From Nissolia schottii (taxonomy: Eukaryota > Streptophyta > Magnoliopsida > Fabales > Fabaceae), in NCBI GenBank assembly GCA_003254905.1, contig QANU01043079.1:82702-146701 (forward strand): 64,000 nt of DNA, written 5' to 3'. The notes beneath the pieces were generated by a model. It had not been told where the DNA came from and made no database searches. It was given only the letters and a program-made list of their open reading frames with translations. This document shows, piece after piece, positions 1 through 12,399 of the stretch (position 1 is the first letter of the stretch; each line of letters begins with the position of its first letter). The position numbers and the translations under genes are program-made.

Positions 1-127
1 GTTTTGCTACCAAATTCAGCTTTATTTGTTCTGTGACAGTGGTAGAACGATCTGAGTCAATTCATGTTCACCGCATCAGAAGCTTAGCTACTCATAACAA
101 TGGGAGGTCATCAGCCCAATCGGCGAA

Positions 128-131
<4 letters not shown>

Positions 132-162
<31 letters not shown>
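132..162. repeat. (TA)n microsatellite
   Basis: About 15 uninterrupted TA units. A simple sequence repeat with no sign of function. Confidence 0.95.
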
Positions 163-164
<2 letters not shown>

Positions 165-208
165 AAGACATTGGCTTCATTAAATAAGACTCAAGCAACG
201 AGAACAAA

Positions 209-307
209 ACATTGACACATTGTTAATAATAAGTTTAGGGTTAAGTACACATTGACACATTGTAGTGTTAAAAATAATAAAAAAGGATATACACATTGAC
301 ACATTGT
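209..307 (+). repeat. Three dispersed direct copies of a 15-bp unit
   Basis: The unit ACATTGACACATTGT occurs exactly at 209-223, 249-263 and 293-307, spaced 40 and 44 bp apart. The last two copies share a further AGTGTTAA. It looks like a small decayed minisatellite or subterminal repeat. Confidence 0.85.
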
Positions 308-1305
308 AGTGTTAAGTACTTGTATATTTTAGTATAATTATTCCTAGTTAGCAGATGTGAAGAGAAGATAGAAATTTTTAAAGATATGGATATACCTTTA
401 GAGGAATGGTTGGCTATTGAATTTGAATGTGGGGAGAGTGGTTGAGTGGGCAGGCATAACCCACACATTATGCACAGCAACTCCACGTGTGGCGTGGCAG
501 ACGCAGTCTCACCCCTAAAGCTGCAGCCTACACGTAGGAAAATTGATAACAGAAAGTGAAGGTCAATTGAGACAATTCACACAAATTTAATCTGATAATT
601 ATTTAAAGTATTTTTTATATATGTTTTTTTAAAAGTAATGTATAAGAGAATGAATTATTTTTATTTATATAATAAATTTTAATTAAAAAATAATAGAGAA
701 AAGCTTGATAGTATCCGTGTATAATAATCAAGGTCTAATACCAATTCCCTTTTACAGAAGAGGAAAAGGTGATAATTGTGAGTTGGGTTGTGTGCAAGAT
801 CTCGTGTAACAGTACGTAGTAACAGTAACAAGAGTGAGAGACACAGAGACAACAAGGCAGTGGTGATATCAGAAAGAGAGAGAGAAGAGAGTGGAGCCCA
901 CAAAAGTGCAGAGGGGACCTCGTTTTACAAATAGATACCGCCAACTTGGGTTCCCCAGCCACTAGTGTAGCGACACCCTGTACCCAGCTGTATCCCACCC
1001 TCTTTCTCTTTTATGTTCATCCTTCAACTAATTCCCATACCCACAAACCACCCTCCGGCCCTCCTTTTCACTTTCAGTTTTCATTTTTCCATAAACCAAA
1101 TCCACAGACCACAACACACACTATTCTCATTCCATTCCATTCCACTTCACATGAACCCACCACTCCCCAACGCTACTACCACTCTCTTCCAGCTGCTGCC
1201 CCTCATGAACCTTACGCTACCACCACTCTCCATAACGCGCCACTCCACCCTCTCGCATTTTCTCCACTAGCATTGTCCTTTTTCCCTTCACTTTCTCGGG
1301 AAAAC

Positions 1306-2854
1306 ATGGATCCTTGCCCTTTTGTCCGCCTCTCCGTGGGCAACCTCGCCCTAAAGATTCCCGTAGCTTCCAAGGCCGCTCGCTCCGTCGTCCATCCATC
1401 TTCCTCGCCTTGCTTCTGCAAGATCAAGCTCAAGAACTTCCCCTTGCAGTCCGCCGTCGTTCCCTTCATTCCGCCGGAGAGCAACCTCCCGGACTCTCAG
1501 GTTCAGCCAATCGCCGCCACGTTCCACCTAAGCAAGGTTGATCTCGACCGCCTCGCCGGGAAATCCATCTTCGCCGGGAAGATCTGCCTCAAAATCTTTA
1601 TCTACACCGGCCGGAGAGGCACCACATGCGGCGTCAACTCCGGGAGGCTGCTCGGGAAGGTTTCCGTACCGCTGGACCAGCTGGCGGGAACGGTGGCGAA
1701 GGCCACCGTTTTCCACAACGGGTGGATCACGGTGGGGAAAGAAGCCAAAGGCTCCTCTGCGCAGTTCCACCTTAACGTTAAGGCCGAGCCCGATCCACGC
1801 TTCGTGTTCCAGTTCGACGGCGAACCTGAATGCAGTCCCCAAGTGTTCCAGATCCAAGGCAAGATTTCTCAACCGGTCTTCACCTGCAAGTTCAGCTTCA
1901 GAACCGGTGACCGAAATCAACGTTCCAGGTTAGTTTCATTTTCACCAACACTTTTTACTGTTGGCACGCTTTTTGAATGTGGTTGGTTATTTTCATAGTA
2001 GTTTGAGGGTCAATTTCGGAATTACCAATTTTAAGCCTGTAACCGTTTTCTGTACCGGTGGTCGTTGTGGTTGCTAAGTGCTAACGCGGCGGTTATGGAA
2101 TTCTGTTTATTGCAGATCGTTACAGTCGGAGGCAGGTGGTTCTAGAAGCTGGTTGAGCACGTTCGGCAGCGAGCGCGAGCGTCCTGGGAAGGAACGCAAG
2201 GGATGGTCCATAACGGTTCACGATCTCTCCGGCTCGCCGGTCGCGGCGGCTTCCATGGTCACGCCGTTTGTTGCCTCGCCGGGTTCGGACCGGGTCAGCT
2301 GCTCTAACCCCGGTTCATGGCTCATACTCCGGCCCGGCGACGGCACCTGGAAGCCCTGGGGGAGGCTGGAGGCGTGGCGCGAGCGCGGCGGCTCTGACGG
2401 CCTCGGGTACCGCTTTGAGCTCATCCCGGACACCAACGGAGGAATGAGCGCCGCCGGAATAGTCCTCGCGGAGTCAACGCTCAGCTCGAACAAGGGAGGA
2501 AAGTTCGTCATCGACTTGAGCTCCCGCTCCGGCGGCGCCAACGGATCGAACGGACGCGCCACGCCGGGGAGCGCGACGTCGCCGGTGTGCAGCCCGAGGA
2601 GCAGCGGAGACTACGGGTACGGGCTCTGGCCTTATTGCGTGTACAGAGGGTTCGTGATGTCCGCGAGCGTGGAAGGTGAAGGAAAGTGCAGCAAGCCTAC
2701 GGTGGAGGTGAGCGTGCCGCACGTGAACTGCACGGAGGATGCGGCGGCGTTCGTGGCGTTGGCGGCGGCCGTTGATCTGAGCGTGGATGCCTGCAGGCTT
2801 TTCTCTCAACGGCTTAGGAAGGAGCTGTGCCAACAGCTGGAATTGCTTGGCTGA
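1306..2854 (+). CDS. DUF1005 family protein, 453 aa, two exons
   Basis: Exons are 1306-1928 and 2116-2854, joined by a GT-AG intron that splits an Arg codon (AG|A). The product is 453 residues, normal for this plant-only family. The start was chosen because the protein then opens MDPCPFVRLSVGNLALKIPV, the conserved family N-terminus; the upstream in-frame sequence is low complexity. Other family blocks seen are a Cys-containing KIKLKNFP segment, a GWITVGKE block, a VFQIQGKISQPVFTCKFS block, and a C-terminal GYGLWPYCVYRGFVMS block in exon 2. No signal peptide or membrane segment is evident. Function is unknown; related proteins are sometimes labelled formin-like without basis. Exon DNA is strongly GC-rich compared with its flanks. 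ERG28 lies about 4.9 kb downstream on the same strand. Confidence 0.93.
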
Positions 2855-5800
2855 TTCCGCCAATTTTTTTTTTCACTTTGTCGTTTCGTGCTTTTGCCCC
2901 TGTCGTTTATTTCTTTATTTTATTTTATTTTTTTTAACGGGGGTGGTTCATTTTGGGTGAGGCGTTTCACTACTAACAAACATTTTACAGGCTGTACAGG
3001 GATTGAGCGTAGTAGTAGAGAGTGGGCTCTTTTGTATTCACGTGTGAGGCTTTTCATTGATTTTCTCTCCCGTTTTTTTCGTCAATTATGAGAAATCAAA
3101 GAAAAAGCTTTTTTCCTTATTATATATGTAATTTTTGCAGAACTGCTGCAATGACTCATCACTCACGTGTTTTGCCCTTCTTTTTTTCAATGTTCTCGTT
3201 GTATCTTAAGCTGCGAGTATCAGCGACTTTTGAATATATCGCTTTGATTAGTACATACCCGACCCCTTATTTGTTCAATCGAAGTTTAATGGCTTTTCCT
3301 TTTTATCTATTGGGATAGATGGTAAACAAATTCAGCAGTTTGTAAACTTAGTTTGTGGTTTTAATAATGGAATTTCTGATGGATACTTTGTACCGCTTAA
3401 AGTTCAAATGGTTATTCTGCTGACGAAAAGTTCACGTAAGCACTATGTTTTTTATTTATATCATGGGTTACCTTTTTCGTGAATCACTCTAAGCTCAATA
3501 ATTTTACTACTGCTTAGTTAATAATGATTCTAATGGTGAGTGGTGGAGTAATGAGGGGATTGTGGGGGACTGAGTTATTTTGATTTTTGAATGGTACGTG
3601 TGTGCACGCTATGTATGTTTTTGAAGGGTGAAAATAGAGTAATAATGTGGATGATAGCTGTAACGCAGTGTTAGTTGTGCGGACTCAGATTCAGTTCCGG
3701 CGTGCTTTAAGGGATGCAATATATAATTGAGAAATTAGGCACATAATCATATGACTTCTTGTGGCATAAGTCATGGGATTCGGAGTGCTTTGTGCAAATA
3801 ATAATTGGCGGGGAACCGTAAAGGGTACCTTCTTCCTTGACTTGGCTAACAAAGCACGTACGCATCACGCACATTATACTTTTTATAGGTTTGAAAAATC
3901 GGATTCTCTTTGATGCACGAGCGCCAGCGAATGAATTGAAACAATTTAGTAGTAGCCCTATTGTATATACTAAATTGTTTCATCACAGATAATTTAAATT
4001 AAAATAAATTATCATTTATCGTATAGATGATTGGGCAGCGCATTGGTAGGGTACAGTGCGTTGAGGTTGGTAGTGGAGCACTGACGTGTACGGGGGGAGA
4101 GTGGTCCAACGCCATTTTCTTCTCATCCCTTTTGTTACCAAACTTTGGCCACTCCATCACGGGACCAGTCTCTGATCCGAAAACAACTTTTTTGTTGGGT
4201 AGATACAACTAAAGCTACAAAAGCCAGTGTTTATGTAGAGAAGAAAATTTATATATTTAAAGAGAATGGCATTATTTATGAATGGTGCCAGGGTAGGTTG
4301 TGGTGGGTGAGTACTGGTCAGTTAGTTAGTATGTATGCACAGCTGACAGTGTCTGAAAAATGAAACTTACACAAAACATTGTTTTTTCTTTTATTTAATT
4401 TATTTTCTCTTTGAAGGAAATCATGATGTTGTGAACAGTGTTTACTATTACTAGTAGGATAGGTTAGGTGAGTTGTGAGGGCCTGTTTGGGGTGGGAAGA
4501 CTTGGGAGTTAAGAATAATGTTTTGGGAGCTAGCTGTGGTGTGGGGTGTGTGTAAGGCTTGGTTGGTTTGGTTCCCTTTTTGTGTCATGGACTGGCTTGT
4601 TTGTTTGTCAGAGACTTTTATTGGAAAATGGTGAGGGGGTGGGGGGACATGAGAGGCGTAATTGTAAAAGAACCTCTCTGAACCAAACAAACGCAGCATA
4701 GCATGGTCTATGTTGTCACGTGAGTGAGTCACAACACGGCCCACAGAGTGAGAAATACCTTTATCGAAAATCAATCGGACGCTCAAACTCTTGCCTCCGT
4801 CATGTGCTTCACCTGCCAACCCCAGCTGCCAGGTTTCCAAATTTCTGAAATTTTTGGCCATGCCATGTACTATCAGAGTGAATCTTCACATCGTAGAATA
4901 ATTAAATTATTTTTAAAAAGGAAAGGGAAAAAAGTAAAAAAATAATGGTAAAAATGTTACATGCAATTTGTATGGAGCAACATATACACGAATTAATTAA
5001 TTCAACTTATAGATTAATTTATTTATTTTTATGAATAATATTTGACATTTTGGTGATAAAAATATGAAGAAAAAAAATAATGTGTCATTCATATACATGA
5101 GTAAGTTAATTTATAAATTGATAAATTCGATTTTTCAAACAATTTTCATTTTTATATGAAATGATCTAATTTTGTATGGGTTCTTATTATTTAAACTCAT
5201 TTAACAAAGAACCTTAAATTCTAAACTCTAAATCCTATATTAATTTAAATTTTACTTTTCATTATACGAGATTTTAATAGAGTTTATACGTCATTAAAAT
5301 TCATTAAATAATAATAAATAAAGTATGAGCCGACGTAATGTTTATACTAAACAAGTATAAATATAGTCTTTTCCCTTTTCCTGCCATCCACTAATTTTGA
5401 GTAAATAAAATTAAACTATAAATGACAGTTAATAAAAAAATAAATTTTTGTTCACTGTATTTGTTACTATTATAAAAATTCACATCATAGATTTACTTAT
5501 TTTTCGCCCTTGTTTAAATGGAAAAGGGCACAAAACTACCATATTCCTTGGCTGCTTTGCTCACTCATATAAACTGCCAAGAATCCGCTACAGTGTCTGT
5601 TGTTTCATAAATTTCTACGACACAAGTTTCTTAAAATCGGCACAGTGCTGTGATATTTTATGGTTTATACGGGGACTGGTTAATTGAACGCAAAAATTGG
5701 ATAAGGTGAACTAATTCTGATTCGCATATGACACACCTCCAATCGGCGTCATTAGCTAAATAGTTTCATTACGCTAATTAATATTTGTATACTTCGAAAA

Positions 5801-6858
5801 TTTCAGATTATTATAACACGGATTATATCGTAATAGAATATTTATTAAATATGTTTAAAGAGAATATCATATTCACAGCACAAAAATTTATTATCTTTTG
5901 TTAATATTTTAGAAGAAAAATATAATATAATATTAACTTTATTTGTTGTCATATTTCAATTTTTCTTTAGTGTCTGCTTTTCAATCCGTTCCACAAGTGT
6001 GCATCCGTTCAAGGCTTTGCCAGGCCATAACTTGCAAGACAGGAAGAGAGGGGAATCCAAAGTTTGTACGTCTTCTTATTAAATTTAAGATTAATTTTCG
6101 TTATTTCTCTTTAGAATAGATAAGTCATGAGTTGGATTGCAGAGCTGTGTTTTTCTCATCATTATTTTCATATTTATTTTTAATTAATTAGCTGCAGAGA
6201 AAGATGCAGATGACAAACACCGCTGCAGCATATTTGGCAAAATTTATAATCACATGAGGTTGAGGTGACTGCGCTATTTGTAATTTATAACATCATGCAT
6301 ATATTTGATTTCATATAAAAAAAATTAACATATTTGACAAAATTTAGAATCACTCAAATTAATAACTGATAAAGCTGTACGAACAAACAAAACTGATAAG
6401 GATAACCCACGGTTGTCGTGGTCATACTGTATCCAACTCACAAAATCTAGAAGGTTCCACTGAAATAAGTTTAGTGAAAACTTTGTTTTATAATTTCACA
6501 TCCAAATGAAAGAACAAAATTATGAGGTTCCGAATAAGCCCTTATACATGAAGGATTAACAAATGCCCTCGTATCTCTAAAGACTACTAATAAGTTCCCT
6601 TAAGGGCTCCTTAATTTAAAAACTCTATACAATTTTTTTAAATCAATAAATATTATTATGGAACTAGTTAAAAAAATATTAGGAATAAAAATATTTGACT
6701 CTTACAATTATTGCATCAAAAGTTACATGTATAGTAATAATATTTAATTCATATGCATTATCATTGTAAAATAATTTTACACCATCATTTAATCACTTGT
6801 TATTAGTTAAAAAATAAAATATCACACTATTGCAATTTGGATTACAATGTCCATACAT
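2855..6858. other. 3' flank of DUF1005 gene and AT-rich intergenic DNA
   Basis: The first few hundred bases are T-rich and probably contain the 3' UTR and polyadenylation region. The rest is AT-rich spacer with many stops in all frames. A less AT-rich patch at about 4030-4870 has no coherent codon pattern or recognisable domain. I see no gene, tRNA or clear transposon. Confidence 0.6.
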
Positions 6859-7272
6859 AGGGGTTTTTACATTTATATGGTTTTGGAGGGAACAAAATCC
6901 CAAAGTATGGGTAGAAAAGAAAAATTACCAAAATATGGGCCAAAATTCTGAAATTGCCATTGTGTAGGACGATTTTAGAAAATCGAAAAAGTAAAATAAA
7001 ATAAAAATTTAAATGTCTGAAATCGCCACAGGGGTGGCAATTTTAGAGTCTGAAATCGCCACCACCTGTGGCGATTTCAGACTTAAAAAAAAATAATTTA
7101 AATGTCTGAAATCGCCACCCCCGTGGCGATTTCAGAAATTTAAATTATTTTTATTTTAGTTTTTCGATTGGGCGATTTCATAATTTTGGCCCATATTTTG
7201 GTAATTTTCTTTTCTACCCATACTTTGGGATTTTATCCCCTCCAAAACCATATAAATGTAAAAATTCCCCAT
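6859..7272. mobile_element. Fold-back (long-TIR) MITE-like element with three inner hairpins
   Basis: The outer arms of about 100 bp (about 6859-6962 and 7165-7272) are near-perfect reverse complements; both contain ACATTTATATGGTTTTGGAG and the block CCCAAAGTATGGGTAGAAAA in that orientation. Between them sit three tandem short palindromes built on TCTGAAATCGCCAC: 7016-7048, 7049-7081 and 7105-7136. The second and third are nearly perfect hairpins. There is no coding capacity, so it is non-autonomous. I could not settle a target-site duplication, so the superfamily is open. It lies about 470 bp upstream of the ERG28 start codon. Confidence 0.85.
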
Positions 7273-7744
7273 ATATACAAATCAAATTTCCATCAAAGGG
7301 TAGTAATTGCGGAGATTTTTATTCTCCTTGTCAATGTAAAAATTGTTTTTGTTTTATAAACTTTTCTTCCCGTTACTTTTTTTGGTCTGGATTTTGTTCC
7401 CTGCATAAAGGGTTGTATCACAATTGGGCCAGGTCGGGGGGGAAAAAAAGGGGCGTGTTAGCATCGTAGCTCAGTCACGTGATTTCATTTCCCTTGGAAA
7501 CGACATCGTTTGTTGGCTGGCCATCGCTATGCAGCAGGGTGAACGTTTGAGCTATAGTCTAAAGAAAGGGGTCAGCAGCAGCAGAAGTAGCAGTGCTTAT
7601 GAGTAGAAAACATTTGAAGAACGGATTAATAATAAAAAAAAATGCAGTTACATTTTTTAATCCATATTTTCTTGTCCGAACTTCACTTGGTACGAAATTG
7701 CATCTTTCAATAGGAAGTGATCGAGAGATAGAGAGAGAAGGAAA

Positions 7745-8167
7745 ATGAAGGCGCTGGGATGGTGGCTGATAGCGGTTGGCACGCTCCGATTAGCTTCCGT
7801 TTGGTTCGGTTTCTTCGACATTTGGGCTCTTCGAGTCGCCGTCTTCTCCAACACTACCAGTAACTAGCTTCTCTCTCCTCTTGAGTCCTTTTTTTTTTAA
7901 ATTTTATTTTGGTTGAGATTCATTGAAACGTGAATGGCTAGGGTAGAAAATTGATTCGTGTGTCGATGACATGTGGTAATGGCAATGAATGAATTGGATC
8001 CTCGCGCGATTCGAGGATAGATTTTGTCGGTTGAATCTTGTAGGATTAGGAACTGAGCCTGCTTTTGCTTCCAGACAAGTCGCTGATTCAGCGCCTGCAA
8101 CGAAGCTTGTGTCATCTTTCTTGCGTGTTTGTGATTCATTGATTTGTGAGTCAGAACAAGTGAATCA

Positions 8168-8203
<36 letters not shown>

Positions 8204-9968
8204 AAAGAATGAGATCTCTCTAGATCCTTAATTGATTGAGCTGTTTTGGGGTTTTTACATGGAAGGAAGGAAACATAATTGCTCTCGCTTTTTCCCGTTT
8301 CGCAAGCAATTGGATATGTTTTCTAGTTTACACAAAAGAAGTGGAACTGCACCAATTAGATTTTTCAAGTGGAGGTTTCCTTTTTGGACGGTGAACTTAC
8401 ATCACTTTGTTTCATGTGAGCTATGCATCACGCAAGTCACATTTTCTATTTTCTAGGTTGAAGAGAAAGGTGCTTGGCAAGTAGGCATCGAACTTACTCT
8501 ATGGTCTTCTAGATGGCAACCCTGCATTACTAAGGGAGAAATATGTTTTTTTTGCAATAGGTGGGTTTTGCATGCGTAATAACAAAATATGCAAATTGGA
8601 TCTTGGAAATTTGATTGAGCACATAAAGGATATTTTGTTTGCTAGTTACTTAAAACAGTGAATCTGCCCCTTTTTCGACTGAGTAAGTAGTATGGATTCA
8701 TGTGAAGAAGGATAGTATTAGAACTTAAGGCATATAGGGAAAAAGTTTATTGGTGTGTGTAGATTAAAGATTGAGAAAAGATTCTTTGACCTATTGAAGA
8801 GTGAACACTGTTATGATCCTTGTCAACTTCTTGCTTTCTGCTTACATAACTCACAGCTCTTTGGCAATGTATGTTGCAAATTTACAATTTGCTAACATGC
8901 TCTTCTCAAGGCTATATGATAGGCTTTCTTAAGTTGGCTTGAAATTGATTACCAGTGCATACAGTTGAAGTAATTGGAGTTCTAATCATAATCCTAATGC
9001 AAGAAGCATCACATGCTTATGCGGTAACTGTAAAGAGAAAACACCAGGGGACCTAATTATAGTGAAATTAAGCATCCATCTTCTAAAATCTGATTGAGTT
9101 TCTTTACTAAAAGTAAATGGCTATTGGTGGCAGAGGCAGATCAGGCGTTGCTTTCAAATTGTCCTTGGACTAAGATGTTCGATAATATTAATCTTGATGA
9201 GTTAGCAAAGTTGTTTTGCGCACTTATTTAAGCTGTTACACTTGCATTAAATAATTTCAAACATTATTCTACTACTGATGTCATATGAATTTCATAACTC
9301 TGAGCTCTGATAAGAGTTTATTAATTGTGGTACAGTGACCGAAATTCATGGCCGCACATTTGGAACTTGGACACTTTTGACCTGCACTCTTTGCTATTTG
9401 TGCGCATTCAACCTTGACAACAAGCCTCTTTATCTGGCTACTTTCTTATCATTCATCTATGCTCTTGGTCACTTCTTGATTGAATACCTCGTTTATCATA
9501 CAATGAAGATTTCAAACCTGACTACCACTGCCATATTTGCAGGTATGATAAATTTTATTATTGTTTCCCAACGAATTGATATGCATCGCATTGTTTCCTT
9601 TAACTTAGAACTTCAAATTGTCTTTCTTTTCCTTTTCCGCCAATTGGTTTTTATGTGTTCTGGGGGTTATCTGTTTAATCTTGTGTACGGAGTAGGCTTA
9701 TAGTTGTAGGAATTATCTGCTGCTTTCTTTATGCATCTCACAAGTAATTAACCTAACAGGAAGGAAAGGAAATAATAAATAAAATGAATCTTGTAGCATA
9801 GTAAGTGCCCTGTAATATATCTTCTGGCATACTCTTTGCCCCTTATTTTAGCATATTACTCAAGGATGAAACACATTTTAACGTCTAGTTTTACTGATAG
9901 GAACGTCGATTATGTGGATGCTATTGCAATGGAATGCGCACCAGAAAGTCCACTCGAAGCATTCTTAG
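7745..9968 (+). CDS. ERG28: ERG28-like ER membrane scaffold of sterol C-4 demethylation, 129 aa
   Basis: Exons are 7745-7859, 9336-9542 and 9901-9968; all junctions are GT-AG and in phase, giving 129 residues, the usual size for plant ERG28. Exon 1 encodes MKALGWWLIAVGTLRLASVW, a first membrane span. Exon 2 holds the family core TEIHGRTFGTWTLLTCTLC and FLSFIYALGHFLIEYLVYHT, with two further hydrophobic spans. Exon 3 adds TSIMWMLLQWNAHQKVHSK, a last short span with a basic tail. Family knowledge: ERG28 is a small multi-pass ER protein that tethers the sterol 4-alpha-methyl oxidase, C-4 decarboxylase and 3-ketoreductase. An Ala-Met codon is split at the first junction (A|TG) and a Gly codon at the second (G|GA), which supports the model. 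Confidence 0.95.
8168..8203 (+). repeat. Compound (GT)n(GA)n microsatellite in ERG28 intron 1
   Basis: A run of GT followed directly by GA units inside the first intron of the ERG28 gene. Confidence 0.95.
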
Positions 9969-11664
9969 AAAGGATTAGTAAGCAAAGAGACATGAGGAAA
10001 AGTGAGATCATGTGATTGATGGTATTGGACTGTGTTAGAGAATAAAGATTTGATTTCAAATATCTATTTAAATGACATTTCATGTTGCCATAAGTTCTGC
10101 TACTCATTGCTAAGGTAACAAAATTGATGGCACTGGATAAATTGTGTTGCGTTATGTGTGCTGTGCAATACTATGTTTAATCCGGTGAAGGGTTGAAAAA
10201 ACGAGTCATTATTGGCTTTATCCGCAGGGTTTGGCATCAATTACACTTTAGAGAGGAAAGATCACAATTCAGAGTTTCAGACTGATTGGATGGTGAATTT
10301 TGCTCCATATTTGTTTTAAGGATGAATTTAGTTGATTCTTGAACTTTTTCATTCATGCTCTCATGAGTTTCTTAAAGAAAAATAAAATTCAATTAGATTA
10401 AAGAGGGTAATATTTGAAATGTTTATGGACCAATTAGGTTGTCTTTTTGTTGAGAGAACAATGTAAACACTGATAAAAAGTTCAGGAATCCATTAAACAT
10501 TCTGCTCCATTTTAATTTTTTTTCCTGTTTGTGCGAGTGTATTTTGTCATTACGAGTGTGGTAATCCGTGAACAAATGCTCGAAACTTTTGTGAACTTTA
10601 TTTCCTGGAAGTTAATCTTTTCATTTTGTAGTTCAAAGCTCAAAAGCTGTGACTGAGATTATTTCTTAGATAACCATAAATATTGGGGTCCACACTAAAA
10701 ATGTGTCCATCGACAAAAATATTTTTACATATATCTTAATTAATTTTAGTGGTTAAGAGATGATATGTTAGGTGGCGTCTGCAATTTTTCCCAAATTCAG
10801 ATATAGAACAATGAATACTTTGGGAAGGGGCTGAGATGAATTTTATAATTGTACTGAAGCATTTGTTGCCTGTTTTCTATTTTATGTGCTCTGTCATGAT
10901 TTTGTTGTCTGTATGTATTACAAGAGCATTAGAATATCAAGCAAGTGGGCTATATACCAAAACCAGACCCCTAGTCCAGCCTGACCTAGTAAAGTGGATA
11001 CTCATTAGTTTAGGATCAACCCCAGCAAGCCCAAATTAATATGAAAAATAATCTTGCAACTGATATTCACATATTAAAACTCCTCTTATACTTGGAAAAG
11101 GTTTTCTTTATAAAAAAAGTTCCTCCTGTAACAAAGAAAAAAAAGCTCTCCTCCATACGTTAATATAACTTTATTTCTATATTCCTTGGCCAAAATCAAA
11201 CTTAAAAAAAAAAAAGAGTTCAAACATGCGGAGTTTAAAGGGATGATTTCGACCATAACATTGTCTTGGCACAAGGCATAATAAGATTCATAGGAAGAAA
11301 GAATGTGTGATTTTCCAGTGCCCATACATGTTAATAACTTAAAATCTGAAAAGAACCCGAGGTAAGATTCGTAGATACCATTTCTGTGTAGTTACACGGT
11401 TGGGTGCAACTTCACCAGGCACTTTTCATATCACATCCCATCCCATCTTTGTTGTGTCTCTGAAATAGTCCTCTTATTCATCCAGAAAGAAGAATACTAA
11501 AGGACATAACTTTCCTTTATCATTGATAGTTGGATACCGAGATTTTTTCCCTCAGGATCTCCTCCTTGTGAATTCCACCATCATTTTCGATTATCACCCT
11601 CAGTACAGTTATGTCATTTAACTAAAACAGAAAGCTTCTACCAGCATCCATGTTAAGTTGTGGT
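9969..11664. other. Convergent intergenic space between ERG28 and the acidic membrane protein
   Basis: Contains the 3' UTR of the ERG28 gene on the left and of the minus-strand gene on the right. The rest is AT-rich. No open frame shows family similarity, and no transposon ends were found. Confidence 0.6.
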
Positions 11665-12399
11665 CTACTCTGACTTGTTAAGCAAGGAATCAGAATTTGA
11701 TCCACTCCATGAATCAGCAGAATTAAGCACATCATCTTTTCCTTTTGTAAGCCACACACTTGGAGAATAATAGCCTTGTTGAATTGCCACAATCTCTGCC
11801 ACTTCAGGACCTGATTCAGTGCTTGTATACCAGATTTTCTTCTGCTTCTTTTCTGAATTTTCCACCTCTTTTATATTTCTTAAACCTCCAAACCTCATGA
11901 CAGCCCTGGATGCACCATTCTCTCTGTAGTGTTTCTCACGCGTTGCCTGTGTGTCTTTTTCATCTTCACTACCTTCCCATAACTTCATATCTTTGATTTG
12001 TCTTCCCGTGACTTCACCATCTTCATCTTCATTTTCCTCCTCCTTCTCCTTGTCTTCTTCGTCAATCAGGTCTTCCACTTCCTCGGGCTCTTCGTCTTCA
12101 ACTCTATCTCGATCATGTCCAAGAATAATATCATCATCCCCGCCACTGCTTTGTCCCTTTACCCTCTCGTGTGTGCTTTCTTCTGTATCCTCTATCAATT
12201 CATACGGCTTCTTTGTCCACCGATTGAGCCCTTTTCTTCCGAGCTCTTTGGTTTCATCACCGGCCTTCTTTTCATCATGTGAGTGCTTGAGTTGGTAAAT
12301 CAACCAGATGCCAACTGCAATCAAAACAAATATTTTAAAACCCTGCTTCACTGTGAAGCCCTTTGTCCTCTGGTTTCTGCCGGGTGATTGCTTCAGCAT
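11665..12399 (-). CDS. Single-pass, highly acidic membrane protein of unknown function, 244 aa
   Basis: One uninterrupted coding exon of 244 residues. Residues 1-20 are basic (MLKQSPGRNQRTKGFTVKQG), followed by one hydrophobic span at about 22-38 (FKIFVLIAVGIWLIYQL). The rest is hydrophilic with a strongly acidic Glu/Asp stretch at about residues 75-130, so a type II topology with a charged tail is likely. I do not know a function. From memory, plants have a family of acidic proteins with this same basic N-terminus plus span, often mislabelled myb-like protein X. A possible 3' splice site (GGCAG) lies about 20 bases upstream of the ATG on the coding strand, so the 5' UTR may be split. Confidence 0.8.
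   Translation of the reverse strand: MLKQSPGRNQRTKGFTVKQGFKIFVLIAVGIWLIYQLKHSHDEKKAGDETKELGRKGLNRWTKKPYELIEDTEESTHERVKGQSSGGDDDIILGHDRDRVEDEEPEEVEDLIDEEDKEKEEENEDEDGEVTGRQIKDMKLWEGSEDEKDTQATREKHYRENGASRAVMRFGGLRNIKEVENSEKKQKKIWYTSTESGPEVAEIVAIQQGYYSPSVWLTKGKDDVLNSADSWSGSNSDSLLNKSE

Larger units (their letters stand above)
1..1305. other. Intergenic DNA and 5' flank of the DUF1005 gene
   Basis: No gene is supported here. The stretch is AT-rich up to about 750, then becomes rich in GA and later in CT/CA just before the DUF1005 start codon, as expected for a promoter and a pyrimidine-rich 5' leader. An open frame runs in from position 946, but its first 120 codons are low-complexity Pro/His/Thr/Ser-rich sequence that reads as translated leader. 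Confidence 0.6.

Noticed and set aside
268-998. Minus-strand open frames before the DUF1005 gene
   Set aside because: No family similarity; Leu/Ser-rich translations of GA/CT-rich leader and spacer.
946-1305. In-frame upstream extension of the DUF1005 protein
   Set aside because: The added residues are low-complexity Pro/His/Thr-rich leader translation; the family N-terminus starts exactly at 1306.
1212-2863. Several open frames opposite or shifted to the DUF1005 exons
   Set aside because: Shadows of GC-rich exons in other frames; the true frame carries the family motifs.
11951-12298. Ser-rich plus-strand frames opposite the acidic membrane protein
   Set aside because: Ser/Leu runs arise from the complement of Glu/Asp codons.
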